From Desulforhopalus sp. (GTDB lineage Bacteria; Desulfobacterota; Desulfobulbia; Desulfobulbales; Desulfocapsaceae), in contig JAOTRX010000003.1 in the NCBI GenBank assembly GCA_030247675.1, positions 434,001 through 498,000 of the forward strand: a stretch of 64,000 nucleotides of DNA, written 5' to 3'. Positions 34,926-43,457 of this stretch are shown here, one piece after another. The notes under the pieces were generated by a model. It was not told the DNA's origin. It did no database searches and saw nothing but the letters and a program-made list of their open reading frames with translations. The first letter of the stretch is position 1. Every line of letters starts with the position of its first letter. Made by a program: the position numbers and the translations under genes.

Positions 34926-35717
34926 CTAAAAACAAACAACATCACCAATTTTCACGAGATTGCGGTCTTTTACCAGCAGGCACGCCTTGTTGTTATCGCA
35001 TTCAGTAATTACGGCGCTGCCAAGAGCCGCACCGAATCGCCGGTAGAGGGTACACGACATTCCCGGGGCAGCGGAGATACCTTCCTGGAGGTCACAGGTC
35101 ACTTCGGTTCCCTGGTCTGTCTGACGAAGTATGTAGATTTCTCCACAACGACGGCTGGAAAGGTGTCTCGCCCAGAGCCAGCCGAAAAAAAAGTTCAGAA
35201 CCCCGGTGACAAGGCCGCCAAGCAAGAAGCCGCCGGCAAAGATGTAAGGATTGATGCCGGTAGTGCGGGTCAGAAAAGATGGTGAATGGGCGTTTTGGGT
35301 GGCCAGGTCCGGCCATATCCTGACCGCGAAGACAAGGGCCGGGTTCTGTTTTTCCCCGTAGCGATCCTTGACCATAATGGTATGTTCCCCTTCCAGCGCA
35401 TCAGGACCTACCGTTATAACGCCCCGCCACATCGATCCCCCGAACCAGTAGCCTGAGAAAATTGCCTCCGGGATTAATCTGAGTGAATCGTCAGATGACT
35501 GTCCTTCAATGACGAAATCTGCGATGGCCTCAGTCTTCGGGGGCATTGGACCGCTGATGAGAAATCGGCTTCCAGGTATCAGGTCAATGGTGCCGCTGTT
35601 GCCTTTCAGCCCGCCAACCATGGCATCGACAAAGGCCGCCAACGCCGCGGTCAGCAAGATCATGGCGACAATGCCGCTCAGCTTCTGCCACCGTGCTATT
35701 CCTGATTCAAAGATCAT
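34926..35717 (-). CDS. Membrane protein of unknown function
   Basis: 263 aa. TM1 about 14-36 (SGIVAMILLTAALAAFVDAM), an extracytoplasmic beta-rich part about 40-155 (RYGEKQNPALVFAVRIWPD), a second hydrophobic segment about 165-190 (YIFAGGFLLGGLVTGVLNFF) and a C-terminal soluble domain with two Cys (MSCTLY, ECDNNKACLL). I do not recognise it. The ATG at 35715-35717 overlaps the stop of the preceding gene as ATGA, showing translational coupling and fixing the start 17 codons inside the longest frame. It is the last gene of the TauE/DUF4881-like operon. Confidence 0.6.
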   Translation of the reverse strand: MIFESGIARWQKLSGIVAMILLTAALAAFVDAMVGGLKGNSGTIDLIPGSRFLISGPMPPKTEAIADFVIEGQSSDDSLRLIPEAIFSGYWFGGSMWRGVITVGPDALEGEHTIMVKDRYGEKQNPALVFAVRIWPDLATQNAHSPSFLTRTTGINPYIFAGGFLLGGLVTGVLNFFFGWLWARHLSSRRCGEIYILRQTDQGTEVTCDLQEGISAAPGMSCTLYRRFGAALGSAVITECDNNKACLLVKDRNLVKIGDVVCF

Positions 35718-35935
35718 GTGACAGTGTTTTGCCGTGTGCGAAGAAAACGCTTTCCCAAAAACCCGCACACCAGTCCAGGAATAAGCAGTGAGAAGATGGT
35801 TGTGAAAAAGGTCGCATTGAAATCTTCAGGGTGTAGTGAAGCCCGATACATGGCAATGAATACGGCAACCACCATGAATAGATTGATGGCCAGTACCAGC
35901 AATTTTTGCAGCAAGAAGAATCTGTATTCCGACAT
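35714..35935 (-). CDS. Small two-helix membrane protein
   Basis: 73 aa. Two membrane helices (about 8-28, LQKLLVLAINLFMVVAVFIA; about 42-60, FFTTIFSLLIPGLVCGFLG) and a basic C-terminus. GAGG lies five bases before the ATG. Its stop overlaps the start of the next gene (ATGA). It may form a membrane complex with that protein. Function unknown. Confidence 0.6.
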   Translation of the reverse strand: MSEYRFFLLQKLLVLAINLFMVVAVFIAMYRASLHPEDFNATFFTTIFSLLIPGLVCGFLGKRFLRTRQNTVT

Positions 35936-35954
35936 GATGACCTCACGATATTAC

Positions 35955-35990
35955 AGGCGGGTGGGGTTTTCGCCACCCGCCTGGTTTTTT
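35955..35990 (+). terminator. GC-rich hairpin with T-run
   Basis: AGGCGGGTGG (35955-35964) pairs perfectly with CCACCCGCCT (35973-35982), then GG and six T. The T-run is on the plus strand although the flanking genes are on the minus strand, so it would stop antisense transcripts; read on the minus strand it is a hairpin between two genes of the operon, perhaps limiting read-through to the last two. Confidence 0.6.
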
Positions 35991-35993
35991 CTG

Positions 35994-36614
35994 CTACTTC
36001 TTGAAAATATCCGTTTTTGATATGTTCATGAAGCGAAGTGATTGTCCGGCAACTTTGTAGTAGATCCGGACTTCATCACCGGCATCCCAGGTACTGGCGG
36101 GATAGCCGAAGTAGTTGTCCGGCACTGAGAAGGTGCAGAGCATTTTCTGCCGTCCGGAGTAAATGGTAATGGTTTTCTTTTCCTTATCGATCATCGGCAT
36201 TTTCTTTGGTTTATTTTCGGCTTTGTCGAAAACCAGAGGATGATCTTTGGCGATGGGCTGCTGCAGATCGACGATGGTGATCGGCAGGGTCTCAAGTTTT
36301 TTGGTGTTGGTATCGTAAATGACGATTACCTTTTTATCGGTGTCCAGCTTCATTCGCTGGCCGGCCTTAGGCTCCGGACCGGTTTCTTTCGGGTCAGCCG
36401 GCAATTTAAAGACTGCGGGTGGCAGTTTGTCATAAACGGGTTTGGTCTGATCTCCGGAGCTGTCATGGATCAGAGTTACTTCCTTTTTCTCCGCGTCAAA
36501 GGCGATGGTTCTACCCTGTTCTACTTGGCCAAATTCTGCTTGACTGACACCGGTTATGGTCATGAGCATAGCGGCAGCAGCGGCAGAAATCAATATATGT
36601 CTGAAATTCATCAT
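35994..36614 (-). CDS. Exported DUF4881-like protein
   Basis: 206 aa. Signal peptide about 1-26 (MMNFRHILISAAAAAMLMTI, cleavage near SQA-EF). The mature part is beta-rich with repeated short strands followed by K-rich turns (EKKEVTLIHD, DKKVIVIYD, EKKTITIYSG) and a final FGYPASTWDAGDEVRIYY; this fits the DUF4881 proteins of Desulfovibrio-type sulfate reducers as I remember them. No Cys for lipidation is present at the cleavage site. GGAGAACAT precedes the ATG. It probably acts in the periplasm beside the TauE-type exporter encoded 123 bases upstream. Function unknown. Confidence 0.65.
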   Translation of the reverse strand: MMNFRHILISAAAAAMLMTITGVSQAEFGQVEQGRTIAFDAEKKEVTLIHDSSGDQTKPVYDKLPPAVFKLPADPKETGPEPKAGQRMKLDTDKKVIVIYDTNTKKLETLPITIVDLQQPIAKDHPLVFDKAENKPKKMPMIDKEKKTITIYSGRQKMLCTFSVPDNYFGYPASTWDAGDEVRIYYKVAGQSLRFMNISKTDIFKK

Positions 36615-36667
36615 ATGTTCTCCTTATGCGTTCTCCTGGTTAGTACCCTAGAAATTTTTTCTAGTTT

Positions 36668-36700
36668 TCGCCCTTGCCTCAGACGGGCTGAAAAGGGCGA
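36668..36700 (-). repeat. Intergenic hairpin between TauE and DUF4881-like genes
   Basis: TCGCCCTT (36668-36675) pairs with AAGGGCGA (36693-36700) in the 123-base spacer. No T-run on the minus strand; it may be an RNA-processing or attenuation hairpin that sets different levels of the two genes. Confidence 0.35.
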
Positions 36701-36737
36701 GAATACATTTCATGAAGGTGTCTTCCCCTGTGGAGGT

Positions 36738-37799
36738 TTAGATTTTCTGCTGCTTTTGGGCCAGTTCTCTTTTTACACCGGCTATCATCCTGACGAAAAT
36801 GTAGATAGACATCGCACTTACCAGGCCGAGGACCAGAATAGTTGAGCCGGTGTCGAGGACGGCTTTATATTGTGGTACCCAGGGTTGCACCAGTTTCATA
36901 AGAATAGACAGGGCGCAGCCGATAACCGCAAGTCCGAAGGCAATTCGAATACCGTAGCCTTTAATATACTTCGTGGCAACCGCACCAACCTGAGCGCCCA
37001 TTGCAGCACCGATCAGCATGACCATGGCTGCGACCAGTTCCGTGCGGCCCTTGAAGGTGTATGTTCCTGCACCATACAACCCGGAGATGGCAACCTCAAA
37101 AAGATCCGTTCCAACTGCCACATGGGTAGGACAACCAATCATGTAGATCAATGCCGGCATACGAATGAGACCACCACCGATACCGAGAATACCGGCGAGC
37201 CAGCCTGTGAAGAAGCTGACGAAAATAGGCAGCCAGGCGCTGCAGTAGATACCGGCAACTTCCAGGTGAACCATTGGCGGGATCTTGATTTTATGCAGGG
37301 TTTTATGCCACTCAACACCGGTAGCTGTCACGTCAAGTTTTTCACCACGCGCAGCAGCGGCTTTTTCTTTCTGGGCACGCTTGGCAACATCGTGGAAAAC
37401 CATCCAGGCAATAAAGGCGAGCAGGGCGATATACACCCAGCGCACAACTTTTTCTACGGAACCAATACGTTCGAGCCACATAACCATCTGCGCACCGGCC
37501 TCGAAACCTACGACCGTACCGACGAGCATGATGATACCAAGTTTGTAGTCAACGTTACCGAATTTGCCGTGGCGCATTGTCGAGATGAGCGATTTGCCTG
37601 CCATGTGGGCGATATCGGTACCGATGGCAAAGGCCATTGGGAACCCGAGAATGTTCAGGCCGGGGGTGACCATCCAGGCACCGCCCATTCCAAAGAAGCC
37701 ACCAATAATGCCAACTCCGACGCCAAGAATAATCAGACCGGGCCAAAATATTTTGACGCCGGCAATGGGCATGAGCATATAGAGCCAATCGTATTCCAT
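36738..37799 (-). CDS. TauE/SafE-family anion exporter (sulfate-reducer type)
   Basis: 353 aa, about eight membrane helices. The duplicated family motif is clear: GFFGMGGAWMVTPGL ... IGTDIAHM in the first half and GILGIGGGLIRMPAL ... VGTDLFEV in the second, with a hydrophilic loop about 145-175 between the halves. GGAGATACTC precedes the ATG. Placed between the DVU0150-like gene and the DUF4881-like gene, an arrangement I recall from Desulfovibrio. Probably exports sulfite or another sulfur oxyanion; the substrate is inferred. Confidence 0.8.
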   Translation of the reverse strand: MEYDWLYMLMPIAGVKIFWPGLIILGVGVGIIGGFFGMGGAWMVTPGLNILGFPMAFAIGTDIAHMAGKSLISTMRHGKFGNVDYKLGIIMLVGTVVGFEAGAQMVMWLERIGSVEKVVRWVYIALLAFIAWMVFHDVAKRAQKEKAAAARGEKLDVTATGVEWHKTLHKIKIPPMVHLEVAGIYCSAWLPIFVSFFTGWLAGILGIGGGLIRMPALIYMIGCPTHVAVGTDLFEVAISGLYGAGTYTFKGRTELVAAMVMLIGAAMGAQVGAVATKYIKGYGIRIAFGLAVIGCALSILMKLVQPWVPQYKAVLDTGSTILVLGLVSAMSIYIFVRMIAGVKRELAQKQQKI

Positions 37800-37831
37800 G
37801 AGTATCTCCTTAGATTGAAATTGAGTTCAAT

Positions 37832-38128
37832 TTAATGTTCGGCCAATTCCCGGCTTTTCAGATCAATCCCTATCCAGCTCATAATGATGTCGGCAATAAC
37901 ACCAAAAATCACGCCGGTAACCGGAATGAGGACGACAGTCAGAAGCATGAAATACAAATGACTTTCATTGTAGAGATTAGCCCACCAGAGCATCACTCCA
38001 TCAAGTTTTCGGGTGTCGGCGACCAGGACAATAGGCGCAGACTTTCCTCCGGCTGCCAACGCAAAACTCGGAGAGAGCAGCATCAACGTGATGAGTCCCC
38101 ACCATATCCGCTGTAATCGTTTTTTCAT
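37832..38128 (-). CDS. DVU0150-like small membrane protein
   Basis: 98 aa. N-terminal signal-like helix (RIWWGLITLMLLSPSFALA, 6-24), a short extracytoplasmic part beginning GGKSAPIVLVADTRKLDGVM, a second helix about 53-80 (YFMLLTVVLIPVTGVIFG) and the end IGIDLKSRELAEH. This matches the DVU0150 family of sulfate reducers as I remember it. ATG 38126-38128 after AAGGAGACAACG decides the start; the longest frame adds nine residues without a ribosome site. First gene of the exporter operon, divergent from the AAA+ regulator. Likely a small subunit of the exporter. Confidence 0.7.
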   Translation of the reverse strand: MKKRLQRIWWGLITLMLLSPSFALAAGGKSAPIVLVADTRKLDGVMLWWANLYNESHLYFMLLTVVLIPVTGVIFGVIADIIMSWIGIDLKSRELAEH

Positions 38129-38286
38129 CGTTGTCTCCTTTTGTTTTGAATTCATTGTTACTCAGCTCAACACCGGAAAATCCGGTAAACCTCTTGCTGG
38201 AGTGTTTTCCACCGGGGTAGCACGCAAAGATTAAAGCTGAGCAGTTAACCCGATTTGCTTCTTGATATTCCAAAATGTATGCCATT

Positions 38287-38382
38287 AATTGTGCAATAAA
38301 TAAAAAACCACATAATTACAAATTCATAAAAATAATTGTTGTTGATATATTGCGCATTATCAGCTAGTATGTTTCGCAATAT
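38287..38382. promoter_or_regulatory. Candidate operator cluster in the divergent region
   Basis: Three related words lie between the divergent genes: AATTGTGCAAT (38287-38297), ATATTGCG (38347-38354) and its exact mirror CGCAATAT (38375-38382). The last two form a 36-base inverted repeat upstream of the AAA+ regulator gene. The same TTGCGCA/TTGTGCAA words recur at 41024-41060 just past that gene. Plausible binding sites for the regulator itself; inference only. Confidence 0.4.
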
Positions 38383-38421
38383 GCACGATTAAAACTTGGG
38401 ATATTTCAAGGAGGAATCGAT

Positions 38422-40983
38422 ATGCGCTATTCATTTCCCCCCTCGCTTAACCCGGTCATTCGCATGAATGATGCGTTTTACTCTTGGGGGATCAGCAAGT
38501 TCCTTGTTTTGAGCGGAACCACTCTTCTGGCTTTTCTTCTTTTGGCCTCCGTGCTTATTGCCTATAAAATTGCGTCTTCCTCCCTCGATTCAGCTTATTC
38601 ACGCAATGCCCAATTGAGGGCCAAGGCTCAGGCGCATGACATTAACCAGGTTTTCCTGTCTGCCCGGCAGGAATTGCAATTCCTCAGCAGTGGCTCACTT
38701 TCTCCAGAAGAAATATTCAATTACCTGAGGAGGAAAACTCCGGAGGGTCAACCCCTATATCGAGAAATTGCTTTTCAGGGCAATACGGTTGAAGAACGGT
38801 TTATTTTTGTAAGTAATGGCTCGAGTGTGTTTGCGGTTCCTCTTGAGCAGGCTCCGGTCGGCAGGTCGGGAGTCTTTCCCGTTAATGATCAATTCAGCGG
38901 CAAAGAAAAGGACTATGTCCAAATCAGTGACCCGGTGGAGGTTGTCTACCCTGCGGTCCCTTCTCAGGATGGGGTCAATTCCATCGCCATGCATGTTATC
39001 AGGTTGACTATGCAGGTCTTTTCAGCAGAGAACGTGTACAGGGGCAAATTGACCCTCTCAATCGATCTGACTCGCATCAGGAGTATTCTCTCACTCCATG
39101 CATCTTCGCAATCACCGCTGTTTTTGTTTCCACAGGACAACGAAAGGAAGAAAAGTTTCTTTTTTGATTCGGATGGATGGCTTCTGTTTCAGTCAGAGCT
39201 TGAGCCCGAAAGGATGACTGATCTCTCTGTCGATGAACTGCGTGTAGGCTTGCGAGGTGACGTTGGTCGGCCGGGATTCAGTACCGCTTTTCGTCCTGAG
39301 TTGGCGAATGAACTTTACTGGAATATTGTTTCTGAGGTGCAAAAAGGAAAAAGCGGTCAGGTGCTTTCCGATCGATCTTTCACCCAAAGCACGGAGACTG
39401 AAAAGCAGCTGTATCTTAGCTATGTGCCGATTGTTTTTCGAGAATCCTCAGAGTCTGAGCGTATTGTCGGTGGGGTGGGATGCCTTGACACCAGCTTTAT
39501 GTATATGGCATCTACTTACCAGGTTGCCTGGACGCTGACCATCGCTTTTCTGGTGAGTTTACCGCTTATATTTATCTCAATGTTTTATCTGAGCATGCGA
39601 GTCTGTAAACCGCTCAATCTTCTCGCTGATGCCATCGACGCCCGCGTTTCCGGCGATGATCCCTCTCCACTTGATTTTCCACCGATTTTTTCCGAAATAA
39701 ATCGATTTCAGCAATCACTCAATGTCCTTCTGCTTCAGGTGCAAATAGCTAGAAACGATACAATTCTCAGAGAAGGCCTGTATGAAAATGATTGGATGGG
39801 GCAAAACATAAACCTGGAGAAAGAGATTGCCAATTCCCACGATCTCGATCCCCAATTGCTGAGTGTACCACTGTATGGCATCGTCGGAGGTGGCCAGGCC
39901 GTCAGCAATTTGCGTCAGCAGATTCAAAAGGCCTCCAGGGTCTTGGCCGATGTGTTAATTATAGGGGAAACCGGCACAGGAAAAGAACTTGCCGCGGAAG
40001 CCGTCCATGCCATCAGTCATCGGTCCAATGGGCCTTTTATTTCTATTAATTGCGGTGCTCTTGATGAAAATTTACTCATGGATGCGCTGTTTGGTCATGT
40101 CAAAGGCGCTTTTTCTGAGGCCCAGACTGACAGAAAAGGTGCCTTTATTGCTGCATCTGGCGGAACTTTGCATCTTGACGAAATTGCCAATGCCTCACCG
40201 AAGGTCCAACAGGCCTTACTTCGGGCCCTTTCGGTGCGGCGCATACGACCCCTGGGTTCCGACAAGGATATTGCCTTTGACGCGCGGATTATTGCGGCAA
40301 CCAATATTGATCTCCTCCAACTTTCTCTCACCGGTAAGTTTCGGGAAGATCTCTATTATCGATTGGCGGTCATCACCATTGTCATGCCACCACTGCGCCA
40401 TAGAAAAGAGGATATTATCGTTCTGGTAAAACACTTTCTTGAAGAAAACGTCTCTCTTTCAGGACAGCCTTTCGTCGGTATCAGCCGTGGCGCGATGGAA
40501 AAACTGATGAACTATGATTGGCCAGGCAATATTCGGGAATTAAAAAACTGCATTACCCGGTCGTTGACCTTCGCTGATGGCGATCTCTTATCGGCTTCGC
40601 ATATCCTTTTTGATAAGAGAGTCGGAAAAAATGATGAAATTATTGAAATTCCTGCAAGACATGTCCCCGCCCCGATGGGTGTGCCATCTGAAACGGAAAA
40701 AGAGGTGGATAGTAGTGTGGTAGCCCCAATAATCGATAGCTCCACGGAGCAAGGGGCAGATTGGCTTGGAGAACTTAATGACCGTCAGCGTAAAGCGTGG
40801 CCGGCCATTGTTAAAAACGGTGGCATTACCCGGATCGAGTATCAGGCTGTCGCAGGCGAGGCAATTTCCGTTCGTACCGCGCAATATGACCTTCACCAGT
40901 TGATGGCTAAAGGCTTACTTATTAAAACTGGACGAGGACCCTCTTCTCGCTATCTTGTTTCGCAATCCCTTGTGATTTCATAA
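38422..40983 (+). CDS. Membrane-bound AAA+ regulator with GAFSEA loop and winged-helix end
   Basis: 853 aa. TM1 about 26-48, large periplasmic Cache-like sensor about 50-365, TM2 about 370-395, HAMP-like linker about 396-450, AAA+ domain about 480-725 with Walker A GETGTGKE (515-522) and Walker B LDE (D586/E587). The sigma-54 contact loop reads GAFSEA (562-567) instead of GAFTGA, and there is no Fis helix-turn-helix; residues about 780-850 look like a winged helix (ITRIEYQAVAGEAISVRTAQ, then GRGPSSRYLV). It probably senses a periplasmic ligand and controls the divergent exporter operon, perhaps without sigma-54. Order matches what I recall for DVU0150/DVU0151. AAGGAGGAATCGAT fixes the start. 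Confidence 0.85.
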   Translation: MRYSFPPSLNPVIRMNDAFYSWGISKFLVLSGTTLLAFLLLASVLIAYKIASSSLDSAYSRNAQLRAKAQAHDINQVFLSARQELQFLSSGSLSPEEIFNYLRRKTPEGQPLYREIAFQGNTVEERFIFVSNGSSVFAVPLEQAPVGRSGVFPVNDQFSGKEKDYVQISDPVEVVYPAVPSQDGVNSIAMHVIRLTMQVFSAENVYRGKLTLSIDLTRIRSILSLHASSQSPLFLFPQDNERKKSFFFDSDGWLLFQSELEPERMTDLSVDELRVGLRGDVGRPGFSTAFRPELANELYWNIVSEVQKGKSGQVLSDRSFTQSTETEKQLYLSYVPIVFRESSESERIVGGVGCLDTSFMYMASTYQVAWTLTIAFLVSLPLIFISMFYLSMRVCKPLNLLADAIDARVSGDDPSPLDFPPIFSEINRFQQSLNVLLLQVQIARNDTILREGLYENDWMGQNINLEKEIANSHDLDPQLLSVPLYGIVGGGQAVSNLRQQIQKASRVLADVLIIGETGTGKELAAEAVHAISHRSNGPFISINCGALDENLLMDALFGHVKGAFSEAQTDRKGAFIAASGGTLHLDEIANASPKVQQALLRALSVRRIRPLGSDKDIAFDARIIAATNIDLLQLSLTGKFREDLYYRLAVITIVMPPLRHRKEDIIVLVKHFLEENVSLSGQPFVGISRGAMEKLMNYDWPGNIRELKNCITRSLTFADGDLLSASHILFDKRVGKNDEIIEIPARHVPAPMGVPSETEKEVDSSVVAPIIDSSTEQGADWLGELNDRQRKAWPAIVKNGGITRIEYQAVAGEAISVRTAQYDLHQLMAKGLLIKTGRGPSSRYLVSQSLVIS

Positions 40984-41023
40984 CTGTTCAATATTATCGC
41001 GAAGGAAGCTGTCACGAATACGC

Positions 41024-41060
41024 AATTGCGCATTTACTGCGCAATTGTTGTATTGTGCAA
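41024..41060. repeat. Inverted repeat and TTGTGCAA word after the AAA+ regulator
   Basis: AATTGCGCA (41024-41032) mirrors TGCGCAATT (41038-41046) exactly with a 5-base spacer, and ATTGTGCAA follows at 41052-41060. It lies between two convergent genes. As RNA it is a stable 9-bp hairpin (possible terminator, but no T-run); as DNA it repeats the operator words seen upstream of the regulator. Confidence 0.5.
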
Positions 41061-41115
41061 CGAGGGGCAGAGCGTATCAGGTTGTTCCTTTGATCAGAGG
41101 TTTTTGCCGCAAGAA

Positions 41116-42627
41116 TCAAAGAAAACCAAAAATCCCAGTATAGCGGTCTACAGGCGCAAATTCATCAGTGAAGGGGGCAATGTTTTTTGTTGGGGGGGCT
41201 ATTTGGTTGGCGAGCATTTCCTGGATATCTTCATCTGCTGGTGCATTTTCGTGAAAAGGACTGGCAAAAGCGGCGAGAATGAGGTTTTGCCACAGGCGAA
41301 TATCAGCTGGGTTGAAGACGGCGTAGGCACGAATATCTGGAAAAGTCGTTTTCAGGGTCTGGTAAAAAGCCGAGTAAAAGTCGCTTGATTGGCCCTTTTG
41401 CGAAGCAAGGACATTTACAAGGACCACGCCGTCAGGGGTCAAAGCCTTGCGCATGTGCTGGATTGCCTCAACTGTTACAAGATGAAAGGGAATGGAATAG
41501 TGCGATGTGAAAACGTCGCATAAGATAACATCATATCGATCAGGAGTCTTTTGCAGAAATATCCGGGCATCTTCTTCGATGATACGCAGCCGGGGATGTT
41601 CAGAGAGACCGAAGTGGGCCCGGGATAGGCTGATAATCCCCGGATCGAGCTCGACAACATCGATTTGCAGTTCGGGATAATGTGCAAGAGCATATTTGGG
41701 AAACGAAAAACCACCGCCTCCAAGGACCAGCATCCGTTTCATTGTTGGATTAAAATATTCGGCAAGGCGGTAAAAGCGGGTATACGCCACGGCAAGCTCG
41801 GTGGTATCGTCCAAATACATTGCCGATTGCCGTCCATGCGGTCCGGTAACCATTTCCCGGGTAAGTCTTCCTGTTGCAAGTTCTTGGCTGTTATAGACCA
41901 AAACCCTGTTGTAGGGTGTATCGGTGTCGATAAAGCCCTGTTTGGCAAGAAAACCATCATAATGGTAATTGAGGAATGCCGCTAAAACAAAGAGAATGAC
42001 GGAGCATGCCTTGAGCGGTTTCCCTGATGGTTCGGCTAAGATAGAAGCAATAGCCAGTCCGGCAGCGGTAATATAAAGGATTGACGTGCTGCCGACCCAG
42101 GCAATGAGGACAAAACCGGCAAGAAAGGTGCCAACGATGGAGCCAATGGTGGACACCGCATAAAGGTTTCCAGCGGTCCGTCCGCCATGCTCCCGATCCT
42201 CAAGGTGCAGCCGCACGGCAAACGGCGCGACCATGCCAAGCAGCACCGATGCCGGTGAGAAGAGCGCTACCGTCGCCATTACGGCTACTGCCTGAAGATC
42301 GCCAATACCCTGCATCAAATCAAGTACCCAGGTTTTTGAAAGGGCAATGGCAGTTGTTGACCAGGCAGCCAATAAAACGATGCGTCCAAGAATCCTGGGC
42401 TGCGGATGCCGGTCAGCGATAATTCCACCCCACCAGGCTCCCAGGCTGAGACTGGCAAGAACGATGCCGATAAGGCTGGTCCAGACAATAAGTGAAGTGC
42501 CGAGAACCGGCGCAAGGATTCGCGACCCGGTAAGCTCTATAATCATCACGGCGGCGCCGCAAAGAAACACACACCAATGAAGCATACGGTTTTCCTCGAT
42601 TGTTACCTGCTTTGCCATGGACTGCAT
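41116..42627 (-). CDS. Fused membrane / spermidine-synthase-like methyltransferase-fold protein
   Basis: 503 aa. The N-terminal half has about seven to eight membrane helices (from WCVFLCGAAVMIIELTGSRI); residues about 215-490 form a SpeE-type Rossmann domain with the nucleotide-binding LVLGGGGFSFPKYAL, ELDPGII and DARIFLQ, then YDVILCDVF. This is the 'fused MFS/spermidine synthase' architecture common in bacteria. The aminopropyl-transfer role is unproven in such fusions. ATG 42625-42627 with AGGAT before it is used; the frame extends 13 codons further. Lies 35 bases after the TauE gene on the same strand and ends the MCP/kinase/TauE operon. Confidence 0.72.
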   Translation of the reverse strand: MQSMAKQVTIEENRMLHWCVFLCGAAVMIIELTGSRILAPVLGTSLIVWTSLIGIVLASLSLGAWWGGIIADRHPQPRILGRIVLLAAWSTTAIALSKTWVLDLMQGIGDLQAVAVMATVALFSPASVLLGMVAPFAVRLHLEDREHGGRTAGNLYAVSTIGSIVGTFLAGFVLIAWVGSTSILYITAAGLAIASILAEPSGKPLKACSVILFVLAAFLNYHYDGFLAKQGFIDTDTPYNRVLVYNSQELATGRLTREMVTGPHGRQSAMYLDDTTELAVAYTRFYRLAEYFNPTMKRMLVLGGGGFSFPKYALAHYPELQIDVVELDPGIISLSRAHFGLSEHPRLRIIEEDARIFLQKTPDRYDVILCDVFTSHYSIPFHLVTVEAIQHMRKALTPDGVVLVNVLASQKGQSSDFYSAFYQTLKTTFPDIRAYAVFNPADIRLWQNLILAAFASPFHENAPADEDIQEMLANQIAPPTKNIAPFTDEFAPVDRYTGIFGFL

Positions 42628-42662
42628 GGCGATCCTGCGACCAGAATTTGATACGGGGCACA

Positions 42663-43433
42663 TCACGAAAAAAGCAATTTGTAAACCTGACTACAGGACA
42701 TCAGAATACACATGGCGATCACCAGTGGTCTGATAAGCTTCTCTCCGCCATTCAGCATGGTATGGCTGGCCAGGGAGGCGCCACAGAACTGGCCGAGCAT
42801 CATCGCCAGGGCAATCAGCCAGGCAACTTGGCCGGCTGCGGCAAACACAGCCATTGATATGACATTTGTCGTAAAGTTCAGCAGTTTTGCCCTGATAGTG
42901 GCCTGCAGGAGCGTCTGGCCACGTAACATCACCCCACTGGCGGCAAAAAAAGAACCGGCTCCGGGTCCAATAGCCCCATCATAAAAACCGATAAGCGGCA
43001 CTGCGGTGATACCGTAGATTTTTTCCGATTGACGGGCGGATGTAGTCACCTTCCCTACCTGCGGGCTGGCAAGAAAATAGCCGGCAACTCCAATGAGAAG
43101 AAAAGGAATCCCCCAATGCAGCCAACTGGTGTCAACCCTCTGGATAAGTAAAGTGCCGAGCATAGAGCCAATAGCCGCCGCTAATACCAGGGGCAGACAG
43201 TTGACAATATTCAATTGTCCTTTTGCGAGGAGCATCAGCGTTGCAGTCAGTGTTCCGACAAAGCCCTGGGCCTTATTGGTGGCCAGGGCCGACACCGGCG
43301 GCAGTCCCGCCAGCATCAATGCCGGCAGGGTCAGCAGCCCGCCGCCTCCGGCTAGGGTGTCCACCCAGCCGGCCAGCAGGGCGACAAGAAACATGGTGAG
43401 GATCAACCATAGCGGCCAGTCAATTGCAAGCAT
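42663..43433 (-). CDS. TauE/SafE (TSUP)-family membrane protein, YfcA-like
   Basis: 256 aa, about eight helices, the compact form of the family. The first half carries GWVDTLAGGGGLLTLPAL ... ALATNKAQGF; the second IGFYDGAIGPGAGSFFA ... ATIRAKLLNF. The TNK/AKLLN pair marks the YfcA-like branch, distinct from the two larger TauE proteins in this window. Substrate unknown; small anions are typical of the family. Starts 24 bases after the stop of the large hybrid kinase, so sensor and transporter are probably co-expressed. Confidence 0.8.
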   Translation of the reverse strand: MLAIDWPLWLILTMFLVALLAGWVDTLAGGGGLLTLPALMLAGLPPVSALATNKAQGFVGTLTATLMLLAKGQLNIVNCLPLVLAAAIGSMLGTLLIQRVDTSWLHWGIPFLLIGVAGYFLASPQVGKVTTSARQSEKIYGITAVPLIGFYDGAIGPGAGSFFAASGVMLRGQTLLQATIRAKLLNFTTNVISMAVFAAAGQVAWLIALAMMLGQFCGASLASHTMLNGGEKLIRPLVIAMCILMSCSQVYKLLFS

Positions 43434-43457
43434 CTGTGTTCCTGTTAAGAATTCTTG

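Noticed and set aside
38269..38284. Sigma-54-like TGGCATACATTTTGGA upstream of the DVU0150-like gene
   Set aside because: The -12 GC core is GG, which normally abolishes recognition; kept out of the feature list.
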